Origin: Gonapodya prolifera JEL478
Lineage: Eukaryota > Monoblepharomycota > Monoblepharidomycetes > Monoblepharidales > Gonapodyaceae
Direction: 5' to 3'
Assembly (NCBI GenBank): GCA_001574975.1
Contig: KQ965887.1
Coordinates: 10,541-64,104, forward strand
Length of the DNA: 53,564 nucleotides
Positions 10,394 through 20,059 of this stretch are shown in pieces. The notes under the pieces were generated by a model. The model searched no databases. It saw only the letters and a program-made list of their open reading frames with translations, and was not told the DNA's origin. The translations under genes were made by a program, and so were the position numbers. Each line of letters begins with the position of its first letter. Positions within the stretch are counted from its first letter, which is position 1.

Positions 10394-11928
10394 CTAAATC
10401 TTTCCCGCATAAAAGCTCTTCCTTAGCTCAGCAACTGCGAGCGCCATCGCCTCCGCCGCTTCCGGCATCCCACGAGCTTTAAACATGCCCATAAAGCCGC
10501 TTCGTGCAGTTGGTCAGTAAATAGGTTCGCATTTGGAGTGTTAAAAGAATTCAAAACTTACTGGTTCAGAGTGGGGTAGTGCGACACCACCACGTTGGGT
10601 ACACCGGCCGCTTTCAGTTTTTCGGCGTAGAGAAGGGCTTCGTCGCATAGAGGGTCTGAATTAAGGAATCAACAAATGGTGGAACCGAGTTAACAACTCA
10701 AGTCGCCAAAATCCAACGAACAAAGCAGGGCACGTACCATAACCAGCTGTCAAAATGTGTGTCCTCGAAATACCTCTGAGTCGAGCCTTAAGTTCCGAGT
10801 ATGTCGCCGCCGATGGGCTTGCTGTAATTTCTGCAGCACGTTGAGCACGCTCAGATGGCGAGAGAGGAGGTCCTTGGCCGTTCAAGTAGTGATCGACGAA
10901 CCAAATCATCGATTTAGTCTCTAGTCCTCTGAAGGAGTGGAGGTCAGAACGAGTTGTTGATGATGGAGGAAAACATTGGACTCACAATCCTTCTGCATTT
11001 CGTATGTACGAATTATACCCATCCGGGTAGAACCGTAGATCTGTAACAGGCTAATACAACACTTTCAGAGCGCCCCGTACACGCGAAGTCGGAGGGTGAC
11101 ACAACTCACGTAGACGAGAAGCTGGTGGCAAATCTTGACGCTGGACCTCCCGTCACCCAGAGCGAGGGCGACAGCGGCAGCGAGGTTGCCACCAGCAGAG
11201 TCTCCTCCGACAGCTGGCGGACGAGGTAGGACGAATGAGTCGGTGATCGCGACAAAATGAGCGAGGATGAAGGACGATGTGAGGTACCACTCACCGATTC
11301 GGGCACTGTCAACTCCCAAAGTGGCAGCGTTGTTGTACACCCATTCAACGGCCTCTACGCAGTCGTATACGGGTGTCGGGTAGGGAAACTCCGGCGCCAG
11401 CCGATACTTTTGCACAACACACACCCACGCAAAACATCAGAGACTCAACCACACCATTCTCCACTCCACGTGCAAAAACTCACGTCCACACTAACAACGA
11501 CACACCCCGCGCCCGTCGTGTACCGCGTCGCCTGGGCGTCGTGCGTGTTGGTACTGCCCACGACGAACCCCCCGCCATGGAAGTAGACGAGCGCAGGCAA
11601 GGGGCCTGCCGACTTAGTCTCGGGGGTGTAAATCCGGCAGTTGATGGTTCCGGCGGGATGGCTGACTGCGATCGGAACGTTGCGGACCGAACCGACGGGA
11701 TCGCTTTTGGCGCGGGGTTGTGCTGTGACGAAGCGACACGTCTCGGTCGGAAATTGAAATGGACTGGTGTAACGAGGATGGCTCACATTCGAAGACCTTT
11801 CGCGCTGCAAGGTGCGATTTCGCCTGCCAGATGGGTTTCACGTTCAAGCGCTTGGTTTGGTCGAGATCGGACTGGACACGGGCGTTGAGGGGAGCGGAAG
11901 GAACTTTGGGAGACGGAATGGGCGCCAT
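10394..11928 (-). CDS. Alpha/beta hydrolase, hormone-sensitive-lipase group
   Basis: Esterase/lipase of the alpha/beta hydrolase-3 (HSL) family. Eight exons join in frame to 350 residues: 11787-11928, 11484-11722, 11295-11406, 11110-11213, 10986-11050, 10738-10928, 10562-10655 and 10394-10499. Motifs in order: oxyanion-hole VYFHGGGFVVGS (about residue 104), SVDYRLAPEFPYPTPVYD, nucleophile elbow VGGDSAGGNLAAAVAL, LLVYPVTDLRFYPDGYN, acid residue in AGYDPLCDEALLYAEKL, and catalytic His in NHGFMGMF. The whole triad is present and spacing is normal. No signal peptide; probably intracellular. Every intron is 50-85 bp and GT-AG. Substrate probably a short-chain ester (inference). Confidence 0.93.
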
Positions 11929-11966
11929 GACTGCGCGTATGTATTTGGATTATGATATCAAGTGGC

Positions 11967-12068
11967 CCGGTTAAATGGGGCCGTTTATCCGGGAGCCAAG
12001 AGTTTGAAGAACGATGCCGGTTAAATGGGGGCCGTTTATCCCTGTGCCAAGAGCTTGAAGAAACGATG
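11967..12068. repeat. Two-copy ~50-bp direct repeat
   Basis: A unit CCGGTTAAATGGGGCCGTTT followed by ATCCxxGxGCCAAGAGYTTG and AAGAAACGATG occurs twice back to back (11967-12015, 12016-12068) just upstream of the hydrolase gene. It may hold promoter elements or be a simple slippage duplication. Confidence 0.8.
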
Positions 12069-12258
12069 CTCGCTGCACGATACTGCTTTTTATCGGGTGT
12101 CGCACAATGCTGGAACTCAGAGAGCGCACGGCTCGGTGTTTAAAAAAGTGTTTTCGATTTCTGTACACGCTAAGCAAGGGCTAAAAAAAGGGGCAATACA
12201 TACAGCGAAGAAAAAACACACGACCGAAACCATATTACGTTACGCAGCAAACCCCAAC

Positions 12259-13248
12259 TCAAACCGTCAACCGAAATCCGTCACCCATCTCTCCCGGCAT
12301 CACACATCCCCTCTGACTCTGCCGAGAACCATGCTTCGTGCTCGCGCCGCTTCGCCTCGCGACCCACTTGTCGTCCCCCGGGCTCGGCCCCGGATCCATG
12401 CCCATACCACGGACCTCGACTTGCTGCCCGCCCATATCTCCCGGCGCCCAGACCCCGAGTGCGGCGGGGGGCACGCCCGCGAGGTCATGCGGGATTGAGC
12501 GGGACTTGAGTGGCGCTGTGGGTGGTCGGGGCGACATGACGTCGGACGGTGCATGTGCGTGGACGGGTGTGGAGGAAGGTGGCGCGGAGATGGTGATACC
12601 GCGACCGGCGAGACGGCGCTCGAATTCGAGGGCGGTGCGGCGTTCAAAGATGGGTGTTGGGGCGGTGCGGTCGGAGACGCGGTACGTCACAGAGTGGGGG
12701 TCTGGATCGAGCGGTGGAGTTGGAGGCGGGAACGTGCGGGGGAGAGGGGGTGGGAGAAGACGGAAAGAGGTGAGGCGGAGCGGAGGGAGCATGCAAGAAG
12801 ATGGAAGGGTACGTGAGCGTGGGTGATGGTGGGAAGAGTAATTTCCTCGATGCATTCTACAGTTCTCCTTGACTCCATTTACTGCCACCCCCCACCCCCC
12901 GCTTTCCAAGCACGAAGACTCACCAACCCACACCACCAACTCTCCCGGAAAACAGTCCAAGAGATCTTCCACCCTCCACTCCATCGCGACCTTGGGGTCC
13001 TCCTGCTCCATCTCCCTCTTGACCTCCTGTCCCGCCCTCAGAATCGCGGGGTCAGGGATGTGGTGGAAGTTCGTCAAGCAGCGGTAAGCAGAGCCTCGTA
13101 AGGGCGCGTTTGGGTACCAATGGCCCGTGTACCGCGACGCGAGGACGCCAGAGAGTGTGTGGGCAAAACGGTCGGCGACGGTGGACGGGAAGCGGGTGGA
13201 GATGTAGCGGGAGAGGAAGTGAGAGGCGTGGTGTATTTCTTCGTGCAT
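12259..13248 (-). CDS. BTG/TOB-family anti-proliferative protein
   Basis: BTG/TOB proteins bind the CCR4-NOT deadenylase through the BTG domain and promote mRNA decay. Two exons, 12924-13248 and 12259-12701, give 255 residues. The N-terminus MHEEIHHASHFLSRYI matches the family start. Box A follows as RYTGHWYPNAPLRGSAYRC (about residues 40-58). Joining the exons across the 222-bp intron creates box B, LVVWVDPHSVTYRVSD, which neither exon encodes alone; this settles the splice. The C-terminal half is Pro/Ser/Arg-rich and low in conserved sequence, as in TOB proteins. The minus-strand frame stays open through the intron, so an unspliced reading would give a false C-terminus. Confidence 0.9.
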   Translation of the reverse strand: MHEEIHHASHFLSRYISTRFPSTVADRFAHTLSGVLASRYTGHWYPNAPLRGSAYRCLTNFHHIPDPAILRAGQEVKREMEQEDPKVAMEWRVEDLLDCFPGELVVWVGESSCLESGGWGVAVNGVKENCRMHRGNYSSHHHPRSRTLPSSCMLPPLRLTSFRLLPPPLPRTFPPPTPPLDPDPHSVTYRVSDRTAPTPIFERRTALEFERRLAGRGITISAPPSSTPVHAHAPSDVMSPRPPTAPLKSRSIPHDLAGVPPAALGVWAPGDMGGQQVEVRGMGMDPGPSPGDDKWVARRSGASTKHGSRQSQRGCVMPGEMGDGFRLTV

Positions 13249-14237
13249 GCGAGTGGTGGATTAATGGATGCGAGTAATTAGTGATGGGATTGGGGGTGCG
13301 TAGAATTGGGATGGGTGTTGCGAAGAAGGGAAACGGGGATGGACGCTTGGGGGAGTAACGATGGGTGTAGCGGTGAACGATATTGACTAAGGCGGAACAA
13401 GGAGTACGATTGAGCGGGCAAGCGATGGAGAGGGGCAAGTGAGGCTCATGTGGGGCCATCCAAGCAACTGTATCCCATCGCCTCGGTTCCACCGCGCCAT
13501 CGCGTGTACTCACTTCAGCAGCTACACTCCCAAGTCAGCGCAGTCTCGGTCACCTGACTTGTGTGTTGTGTTTGCAGCAGCTGGACTCTTTGACCCTTTT
13601 CGTAACCTTTGACGGGCACTCGAAAACGGTTTCTTTTCGTAGCGAGGGAAGCGATGCCGTGTGTGGTGCGAGTGCAATCGACTGCGTGTGTGTCTGTGTG
13701 GCGCGTCGATGCCTGTCGCATGTCACGGGTACACAACAAGAAGGGTCCGTTCCGCACTCCGAGCTGGGGACCGTGCGCACAACGATCTTTGGCACTAAAG
13801 CTTATCTGGTTAGGTGCCCGATAAAGATGAAAGAAAGTCAAAGGTGTCTTGGGATGTGCTATGTGAACGTTTGGCTGCCGTTGTGGCGGTAGCTGGGTCG
13901 GAAAAGGGACTGCTACTAATCTCCATCTCAAAAAGATAAGGTTTCAGCAAGACTTCTTTCATGCGATTTTACGTGATTGCACTGGAGAATGCGAGTGGTG
14001 CTGCGCCAAAAACCTGTCAAACTCCACTTCACCTCCCGGAAACGATTCCCATTGTTAGCATTCAGTAACGGGGTCTCGGAATTGACATCGTGGGCTCTTC
14101 TAACTTCGAATTCGCTCTCCATGTACACTTGTGTCAAGATTACATTTCATCTGATGATTAACAGTTTGAGCACTCTCTCAAAATGTTTCGTTCATAAATA
14201 TATCACTTCCCACCAAGAATCGACCGGCAGAATCACG
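13249..14237. other. Intergenic region, no supported gene
   Basis: Divergent upstream sequence of the BTG gene and downstream flank of the GH5 gene. Frames near 13560-13900 lack conserved motifs, splice structure or composition of a gene. A (GT)n-like run occurs near 13684-13705. Confidence 0.4.
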
Positions 14238-15454
14238 TTACTGCGTTCTCGGATCAGCCGCAAACGAAATGTTCGCCGCCTTCATCCTGTTGGAGTACTC
14301 CGTTGGGTCTGAAAAATCACCCGACGGTCCACTGGGAGGAACATGGAGGAACGTGAGCCATGAGATTCCCTGTTGCTCCATCAATTTGGTCAGGTTCGTG
14401 TCCTGGCACCCGTTGGAACACGCTCCGGCCGTGTTGGCGAATTCTGTGAGCACGACAGAGTACCCGGCTTTGTTCAGGGCCTTGACGGCGTCGGAAGCGC
14501 CTTGAGGTCCCCAGTACCCTGGACGTAGGTGAAAATACGTGACAGTTGGAATGGGGGTACAAGGGTGGGGTTGAAGATGTCACGTACCGTGAATAGCGAT
14601 GGCCTCCTTCGTCCACTTGGCAGTTGCGGTACCAAACACTGCCTTACTAAACACCTGGGCGTCCGAAAGGGCTCCCGCTGCAGAGGTTCCTCCTCCGATG
14701 GACGCATACGTGAAAATGAGCAACGGTGTGTTTGGAGCAGCCGCACGAATGATCTTGTAGCAGTCGACGTTCATGCTCACGGCGCCGGGGCTCTGTGTAG
14801 ACGAGGGACCTCATCGGACGGGCTCGTTGTGGATTTCGTAGATGACGTGTGTCTTTTGACGAAGATTGTTGACATGAGCAGACTCAATTTACTCTGCAGG
14901 AGCTCCTGTAATGAGAAACACACCTCGTCTTTGTACCGCGCAGCGTAAACCGTCCAAAAGTCGTGCGCATAGGCGAGGTTGTACATGCCGTTGTTGTTAC
15001 CGTTGGCTGTCAAAACAATATGTTGTCCGAGATTAGGCAACCATGCCAACGGCACAACGAATTCCCTCACGATACCTCCCGACGACGCACCCAGCACAAT
15101 GATCAGGTACATATTCGCAGCCTTGGTCCTCGCCACAGCATTATCCATCCACGCCGCCGCATACCCGGGAGTTCTGCCGTTTCCGGTCCCGTCCGGAAAG
15201 GCGGGATTGAACGTCTCGGCGTAGAGGTGGACGGCGTTGAAGCTCTGGTTCTTCAGGTTGGCGATGTTGGCGAAAGGAACCGAGTCGGCGTGTTCCGTCG
15301 ACATGAATGGCCCGCGGAGGGGGAAACCGGTGTCGGAGACGAAGGTCTTGCCGTTGAGTTTAGGACGGCCGCGAGCCGCGAGTGAGAGGGAGACTGTTGC
15401 GAGAGCGAGCGTGAGGGTGAGGAGGAGTTTGGTGAGTGTAGCGTGGGGTGGCAT
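14238..15454 (-). pseudogene. Secreted GH5-like glycoside hydrolase with an in-frame TGA
   Basis: Cellulase-fold (GH5-like) hydrolase. Exons 14924-15454, 14588-14852 and 14238-14518 keep one frame (about 358 codons). Residues 1-27 form a signal peptide (LLLTLTLALATVSLSLAA). GFPLRGPFMSTEH begins the barrel; VIYEIHNEPV holds the acid/base Glu motif (HNEP); AIHGYWG and VVLTEFANTAGAC supply the later barrel strands, with TEF probably the nucleophile Glu; ISWLTFLHV follows. Directly after HNEPVR the frame meets TGA (14811-14813) and then continues in the same frame as GPSSTQSPGAVSMNVDC. A 27-nt GT...AG segment spans the stop, too short for a normal intron. So it is either a recent nonsense allele, a base-call error, or an ultra-short intron; all catalytic motifs otherwise look intact. 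Confidence 0.75.
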
Positions 15455-16410
15455 GAGAGCTGGCCGGATAGGAAGTCTGGCTCGGGCGGGCAGCTTTTAT
15501 GGAAGATGAGGATTCGGCGATATATAATGATTTCCAGACAGGTCGTGATGTGGTTTCTCGCACCTGTGCAAAAAACGCCTGAAAGATTCCCTGACCGCTT
15601 TATGTGAGCGGTGCAGACGAGGAGTCTTCCAACCCCGTGGTGGCGGAAGCTTACCATGAAGTTGGTATCCTCAACAAGTCATTAGAGATGTCGAAGAGTT
15701 ATGCTCATTATTATTTCTTTCCGTGTTGTGTTGGATGAGGATGTTGGCTGACTGAAAGCGAATAAGTCAGTTTACACATGGAGACGCTCAAAAATGGCCG
15801 CGACCACACTTACAGGCCCGTTGAGTCACAATCCAAGGTATCGTATCGCGGCACGGTCCCATCCTCGCTCGACCGCCACGTCTTGGAGCACCTTAAAAGC
15901 TTTTGGCACTGCCAAGTCGTCATTACCTGTCGCATGAACCTGTTGGAAACCTCCTTACAGGCGACGGGAGACCATATATCCGAGAGACAGCGCTTGCTCG
16001 AAGAACGCGGAGAAGTCGCATGATGACATGTGTTATGGATGGAGTAAAGACTAGCATTCCTCGCTCAAGTCACACCGAAAACCTTGGTCGCGTTCCACAC
16101 AGACCACGCGAACAAGCAAACTATGGAATGTATTCGATCATGCTTTTTGATCGTGGGGTTTGTGAATTCGGGGGGAGTGAATTCAAGTTCTCAGCTGTGG
16201 TTCACCTAATGTCAGTTACTTGTGCAGCCTTGTCCGCATCGCCGCAACCCACCGTTCCCCGTCACCTGTCCCACACTCCACCCCACACCGGAATCTCTTC
16301 CACCCGCTGCCCACTCCCGAATCCGACCCCTTTCCCGCGCGTCTCCCCCGAACCCACCGCGACGCATCTCCAGGTATCCGCGCACGCTGCGATCGCACGC
16401 TCACGCTCAC
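15455..16410. other. Intergenic region between divergent GH5-like and MFSD1-like genes
   Basis: No gene supported. Frames near 15778-16023 have no recognisable motif. The stretch just before 16411 is C-rich and pyrimidine-heavy (16250-16400), typical of the 5' leader seen at other genes here. Confidence 0.4.
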
Positions 16411-19182
16411 ATGCCGAATGAATCACCGACACGCGCAATGAACGCCAACGATGGGAGTCACGTGTCAGCCGCACGACATTGGTGCATGCTTGGTGCGCTG
16501 TGCGTGTGCGTGCTGGGGACGTACTACTGGTGAGCACACTCAAAGGCGGCGTGCGTGTGGAGTGGCACAGCCTGACGTTGCTCTGGACTCGATTCTGTGC
16601 GGTCACTCTCTTGGCAAAGCTACGACATGGTGAGTGTGCTCAGCAAACTCTGCTCGATCGATGACACCTGACACCCCACCGGCAGCCCGCAGCACTCAAC
16701 GTCAACCTGCGCGAACATCTCGGTGCAGACTACGACGACTGGCAGTATAAACTCAACATTCTCTGTGGGTAGCTCTTTCCCATTGCCTCCCTTACAACGC
16801 AAACCGAACCCGGCGATTGCACCCGCACCTTTGCGTAACCCTCCAACCTCCCACAGACACCGCCTACTCCCTCCCCAACACACTCCTCCCCGTCCTCGGC
16901 GGCCTCCTCTCCGACCGCCTAGGCCCCGCACGCACACTCTCCCTGTTCTCCCTCCTTGTCCTGTCCGGGCAAACCCTCTTCTTCCTCGGCGTCCACGCGC
17001 GCACATTCCCACTCATGCTCGCTGGTCGCGTGCTCTTTGGTGTGGGCTCTGAAACCGTCGACGTCGCACAAGTCAGCCTCGCCACCGAATGGTTCTCGCC
17101 TCCCTCACCTTCCTCCACCACCTCCTCCCCTGCCCCACCCCGCCCCGCATCTCTCCCCGGCCTCGCCCTCGCCGTTGGGCTCAACATCGCCTTTGTCCGT
17201 ACCGCAACGGCGCTCAACGACATCCTCTCACCCTGGATCGCCCAGGCAGCCGGCGTGCCCATTGCCCCGCTTGTGGGCGTCGCGTGCTGCACGGCAAGTA
17301 TTGTCGCGGTTGGGTTCGTCAGTTGGATGGACAGAGACGACGGTCGGCGTTCGGCGGGCGTGCCTGTGCGTGATACAACGGGTGGAGGGAAGACCCGCAG
17401 GAGGAGGAGCTGTAAGAGTTTCGTCGATGCCGCCGGCGCTACCGACGTTGCGGACGCCGGCGTCAGTGCGGACGAACACCACCCGCCCCACCTGCGTCTC
17501 ATCCTCATCTCGGACGAGACAAAGTCCCTCTCCGACACCACAAGCGACGCCGACGCCGACGCTGATACGGCGGTGCTGGACCGGTCTGACGCCACGGCCG
17601 TGTACCATTCCCCTGCTCCTCTCCACTCAAACTCCGAGACCACGCCCCTGCTTGTCGCGCGGGCGGATGCGGGGTCGCCTGGGTACACGTACACTGAGGA
17701 CGCGACAGAGGGGACAGAGGGAGGAGATGGACCGGAGGGAAGCTTGGTCTCAGTAGAAGACTCGGAGGAGAGTTTCGATGAGGAGGACGAAGGCGTGCGG
17801 TGGGGTGAGGTTGCTGGGTTGGGTGGGAGGTTTTGGGGCGTGGTGAGTTTGAGTAGGTTTTTGGGTGTGTTTGGGTGGTGGGGTGGTCCGTGGTGCGGTG
17901 TGGGTGGAGCGGCGAGGAAGGCGGAAGTTGGGTGATGGGAGTGGAGACAGAGGAGGGTGGTTGGGCATGATGCGAATGGGGATGGACGAACGACATCACG
18001 TCCAACAACTTTGTCCGCGTCAGACTCCCTGAAAGGGATCTCTTTGTACGCCCACGAAAACCTCGGATACTAAAGCGTTCCTCCCATTCCATCTCCGGTC
18101 CCCCTTCCCAACACCTTCCCCCATCCTCCTGACCACATCTCTCCCTTCTCACACTCCACACCTCCAGTGCCTCGTCACAATCTGCGCCTACGGCTGCGTG
18201 AACCCCTTCTTCAACATCTCGTCCGACTTCTTCCAGGACGGCTGGTGGCCTGGGGATGCACGGAGGGCGGGGGCTGGTGCGTCTGCGTTTGATGTGTTCC
18301 TGTTCGTGTTCGTCATTCCTGATCCAAACTCAACCCAAAATGTAAATCTGTCGAATGTCCCCCGACCCCGACCCAAACCTGCCATTCTCCACCCCACCCC
18401 ATCCCACCCTCCGCACTTCTCCACCCCCACACAAACCAGCAATGGCCCTCCCCGACGTCCTCTCCGCCCTGCTCTCCCCACCTCTCGGCCTCCTCCTGGA
18501 CCGCCGCCCTGAGTCGCGCTTCCCTGTACTCTTCCTCTCTCTCCTGTCCATCTTGGCTGCGCACGTCCTGTTTGGGTGGACCCACCTTTCCCCCTTTGCT
18601 AGCATGGCAGTCCTGGGCGTCGGGTACACGGGGGCAGCGAGTGTCGTGTGGAGCGCTGTGCCGGGGTTGGTCAACGGTGGGGGTGTCGCGACCGGGTGAA
18701 TACTGCCATGACTAAGTTCTGTGGCGGCAGCTCACCAACATCACCCAAAACACAGGTTCGGCCTCCTCACCGTCTGTCTCAATGGATCCCTCTCGCTCCT
18801 CCCGATGATCGTTGGGCACGTACGCGCCGCGAACCCGTTATCGTGGCGGCCCGTCGAGGGGCTTTTCTGTGCTCTGGCTACCGTGGGAGCAGTTGCGGTG
18901 GTCGGTGTGTGGTGGGCCGATGGAGTGGCCGTGGGCAAGGAGGGACAGGAAGACGTGGAGGAGGAGCGGGAAGGGTTGTTGCAACATGGAGACCACCAAG
19001 ACGAGGCCGATGTGGAGAGAGGTGTAGTGCGACATAGGGCAGCTGTGCATGTGCCCCGCCGGCCACGTCGTCTGTCGGAGGAAAGTTGGGACCATGCGCG
19101 TGCACATCCGGAGGATGTGCGCAGGATCGCTATTTCGTTGCCGGGTGTGGGACAGGCAGTCGTGGCACCTGAGACGTGGTGA
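16411..19182 (+). CDS. MFSD1: MFSD1-like major facilitator transporter
   Basis: MFS transporter related to MFSD1, a lysosomal dipeptide uniporter in animals. Seven exons: 16411-16529, a 10-nt microexon 16620-16629, 16686-16764, 16857-17842, 18168-18276, 18440-18695 and 18756-19182 (about 661 residues). Exons 1-3 join to GTYYCYDMPAALNVNL, matching the family TM1 end; the microexon supplies YDM. Then AYSLPNTLLPVLGGLLSDRLG, the TM2-TM3 MFS signature, RVLFGVGSETVDVAQ and GLALAVGLNIAF. After TM6 comes a long acidic cytosolic loop (about residues 245-400) with an ETTPLL dileucine sorting motif. The second half has YGCVNPFFNISSDFFQ, LPDVLSALLSPPLGLLLDR and GLLTVCLNGSLSLLP. Location in vacuole/lysosome is inferred from the motif. 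The 325-bp intron 4 and the C-terminal end are less certain. Confidence 0.82.
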
Positions 19183-19970
19183 GTGGTGGCTCGGGTGACG
19201 GTGGGGTTGCGGTGGCCCGTTTGTTGATTGATCATTATCGTGGGGTTTACTCAGGATCCACCACCATCGCCACCACCGCCGGCACCGCTCACACAACCCC
19301 TCCTCCTCACACGCACCATCTACTTACGGTGTCAATCCAGTGAGTGAACCTCGTCGGGCAAGGCGGAAATCGTGGGCCGGAGCGTTTATGGCCGTCGTAG
19401 GTCTCGGAGAGGACGGGACTGGCGGGCACGTCGTTCAGAGGAGAGCGAGGTCGCGATCCCCAGGGAGGAGGGGGAGGTCAGTGGATGGGAGAAGGGTGGG
19501 TGGGGGGAGCGCAGTGAGGGGGGAACAGGGGATGGGCCATCACGACAGGGCCCGTTTGCAGTGAAGGAGGCTGGGCTTCCCCGCACCACTGGCATCCACA
19601 AACACGAACATAATACTTTGCAAACATACTGACACTATGAAGCAAGGTTCTTCGAAAGCGGTCTCGGTTGTTCATCTACACTTCCTCGAAACGAACTCTC
19701 CAACATTTGAAGTACATACCACGCAAGCTGATTCTAATTGTAGAAAGACATTCAGAAAGCCATGGATTAATAGCACGTATAGTAGAATGATAGTCGCCAT
19801 CAAATTTCTTAAAGTTGGTTGAGAAAGCGCGGACCGAAGGTATTCGTTGCGTTTAAATGTTGACTCGCAGGTGAATGGGGCCAAATACACCATCTCTATG
19901 ACCGTGAGCAGGTTTTCAAGTACTCCACTGATGAAAAGAACGAACAACGTTGGGAAAAGACTAAAAAAAA
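19183..19970. other. Region with weak frames only
   Basis: Downstream of the transporter a G-rich plus-strand frame (19340-19564) and an AT-rich minus-strand frame (19672-19947, weakly hydrophobic) are present. Neither shows family motifs. An extra C-terminal transporter exon after the gtgagt at 19179 cannot be excluded. Confidence 0.35.
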
Positions 19971-19971
19971 T

Positions 19972-20053
19972 CGTCGACTGCAGGATTCGAACCTACGCGG
20001 GGAGACCCCAATTGATTTCTAGTCAATCTCCTTAACCACTCGGACAAGTCGAC
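19972..20053 (-). tRNA. tRNA-Ser (anticodon AGA)
   Basis: On the minus strand the 82-nt sequence folds as a class II tRNA. The acceptor stem GTCGACT pairs with AGTCGAC, followed by discriminator G. The D arm holds AGTGGTTAAGG, the anticodon loop is CTAGAAA (anticodon AGA, decoding UCU), there is a long variable arm, and the T loop is GGTTCGAATCC. A run of eight T follows on the minus strand (A-run at 19963-19970), a Pol III terminator. No intron. Internal A and B boxes are intact. Confidence 0.96.
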
Positions 20054-20059
20054 ATCTTC

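Noticed and set aside
12259-12923. Single unspliced frame through the BTG intron
   Set aside because: The frame is open by chance; only splicing gives box B of the BTG domain.
16864-17694. Long minus-strand frame opposite the transporter
   Set aside because: It mirrors the transporter exon and its GC-rich loop; no motifs of its own, while the plus strand gives clear MFS helices.
19672-19947. Minus-strand hydrophobic frame as a gene
   Set aside because: Composition follows local AT content, no motif and no partner exons; left as unsupported.
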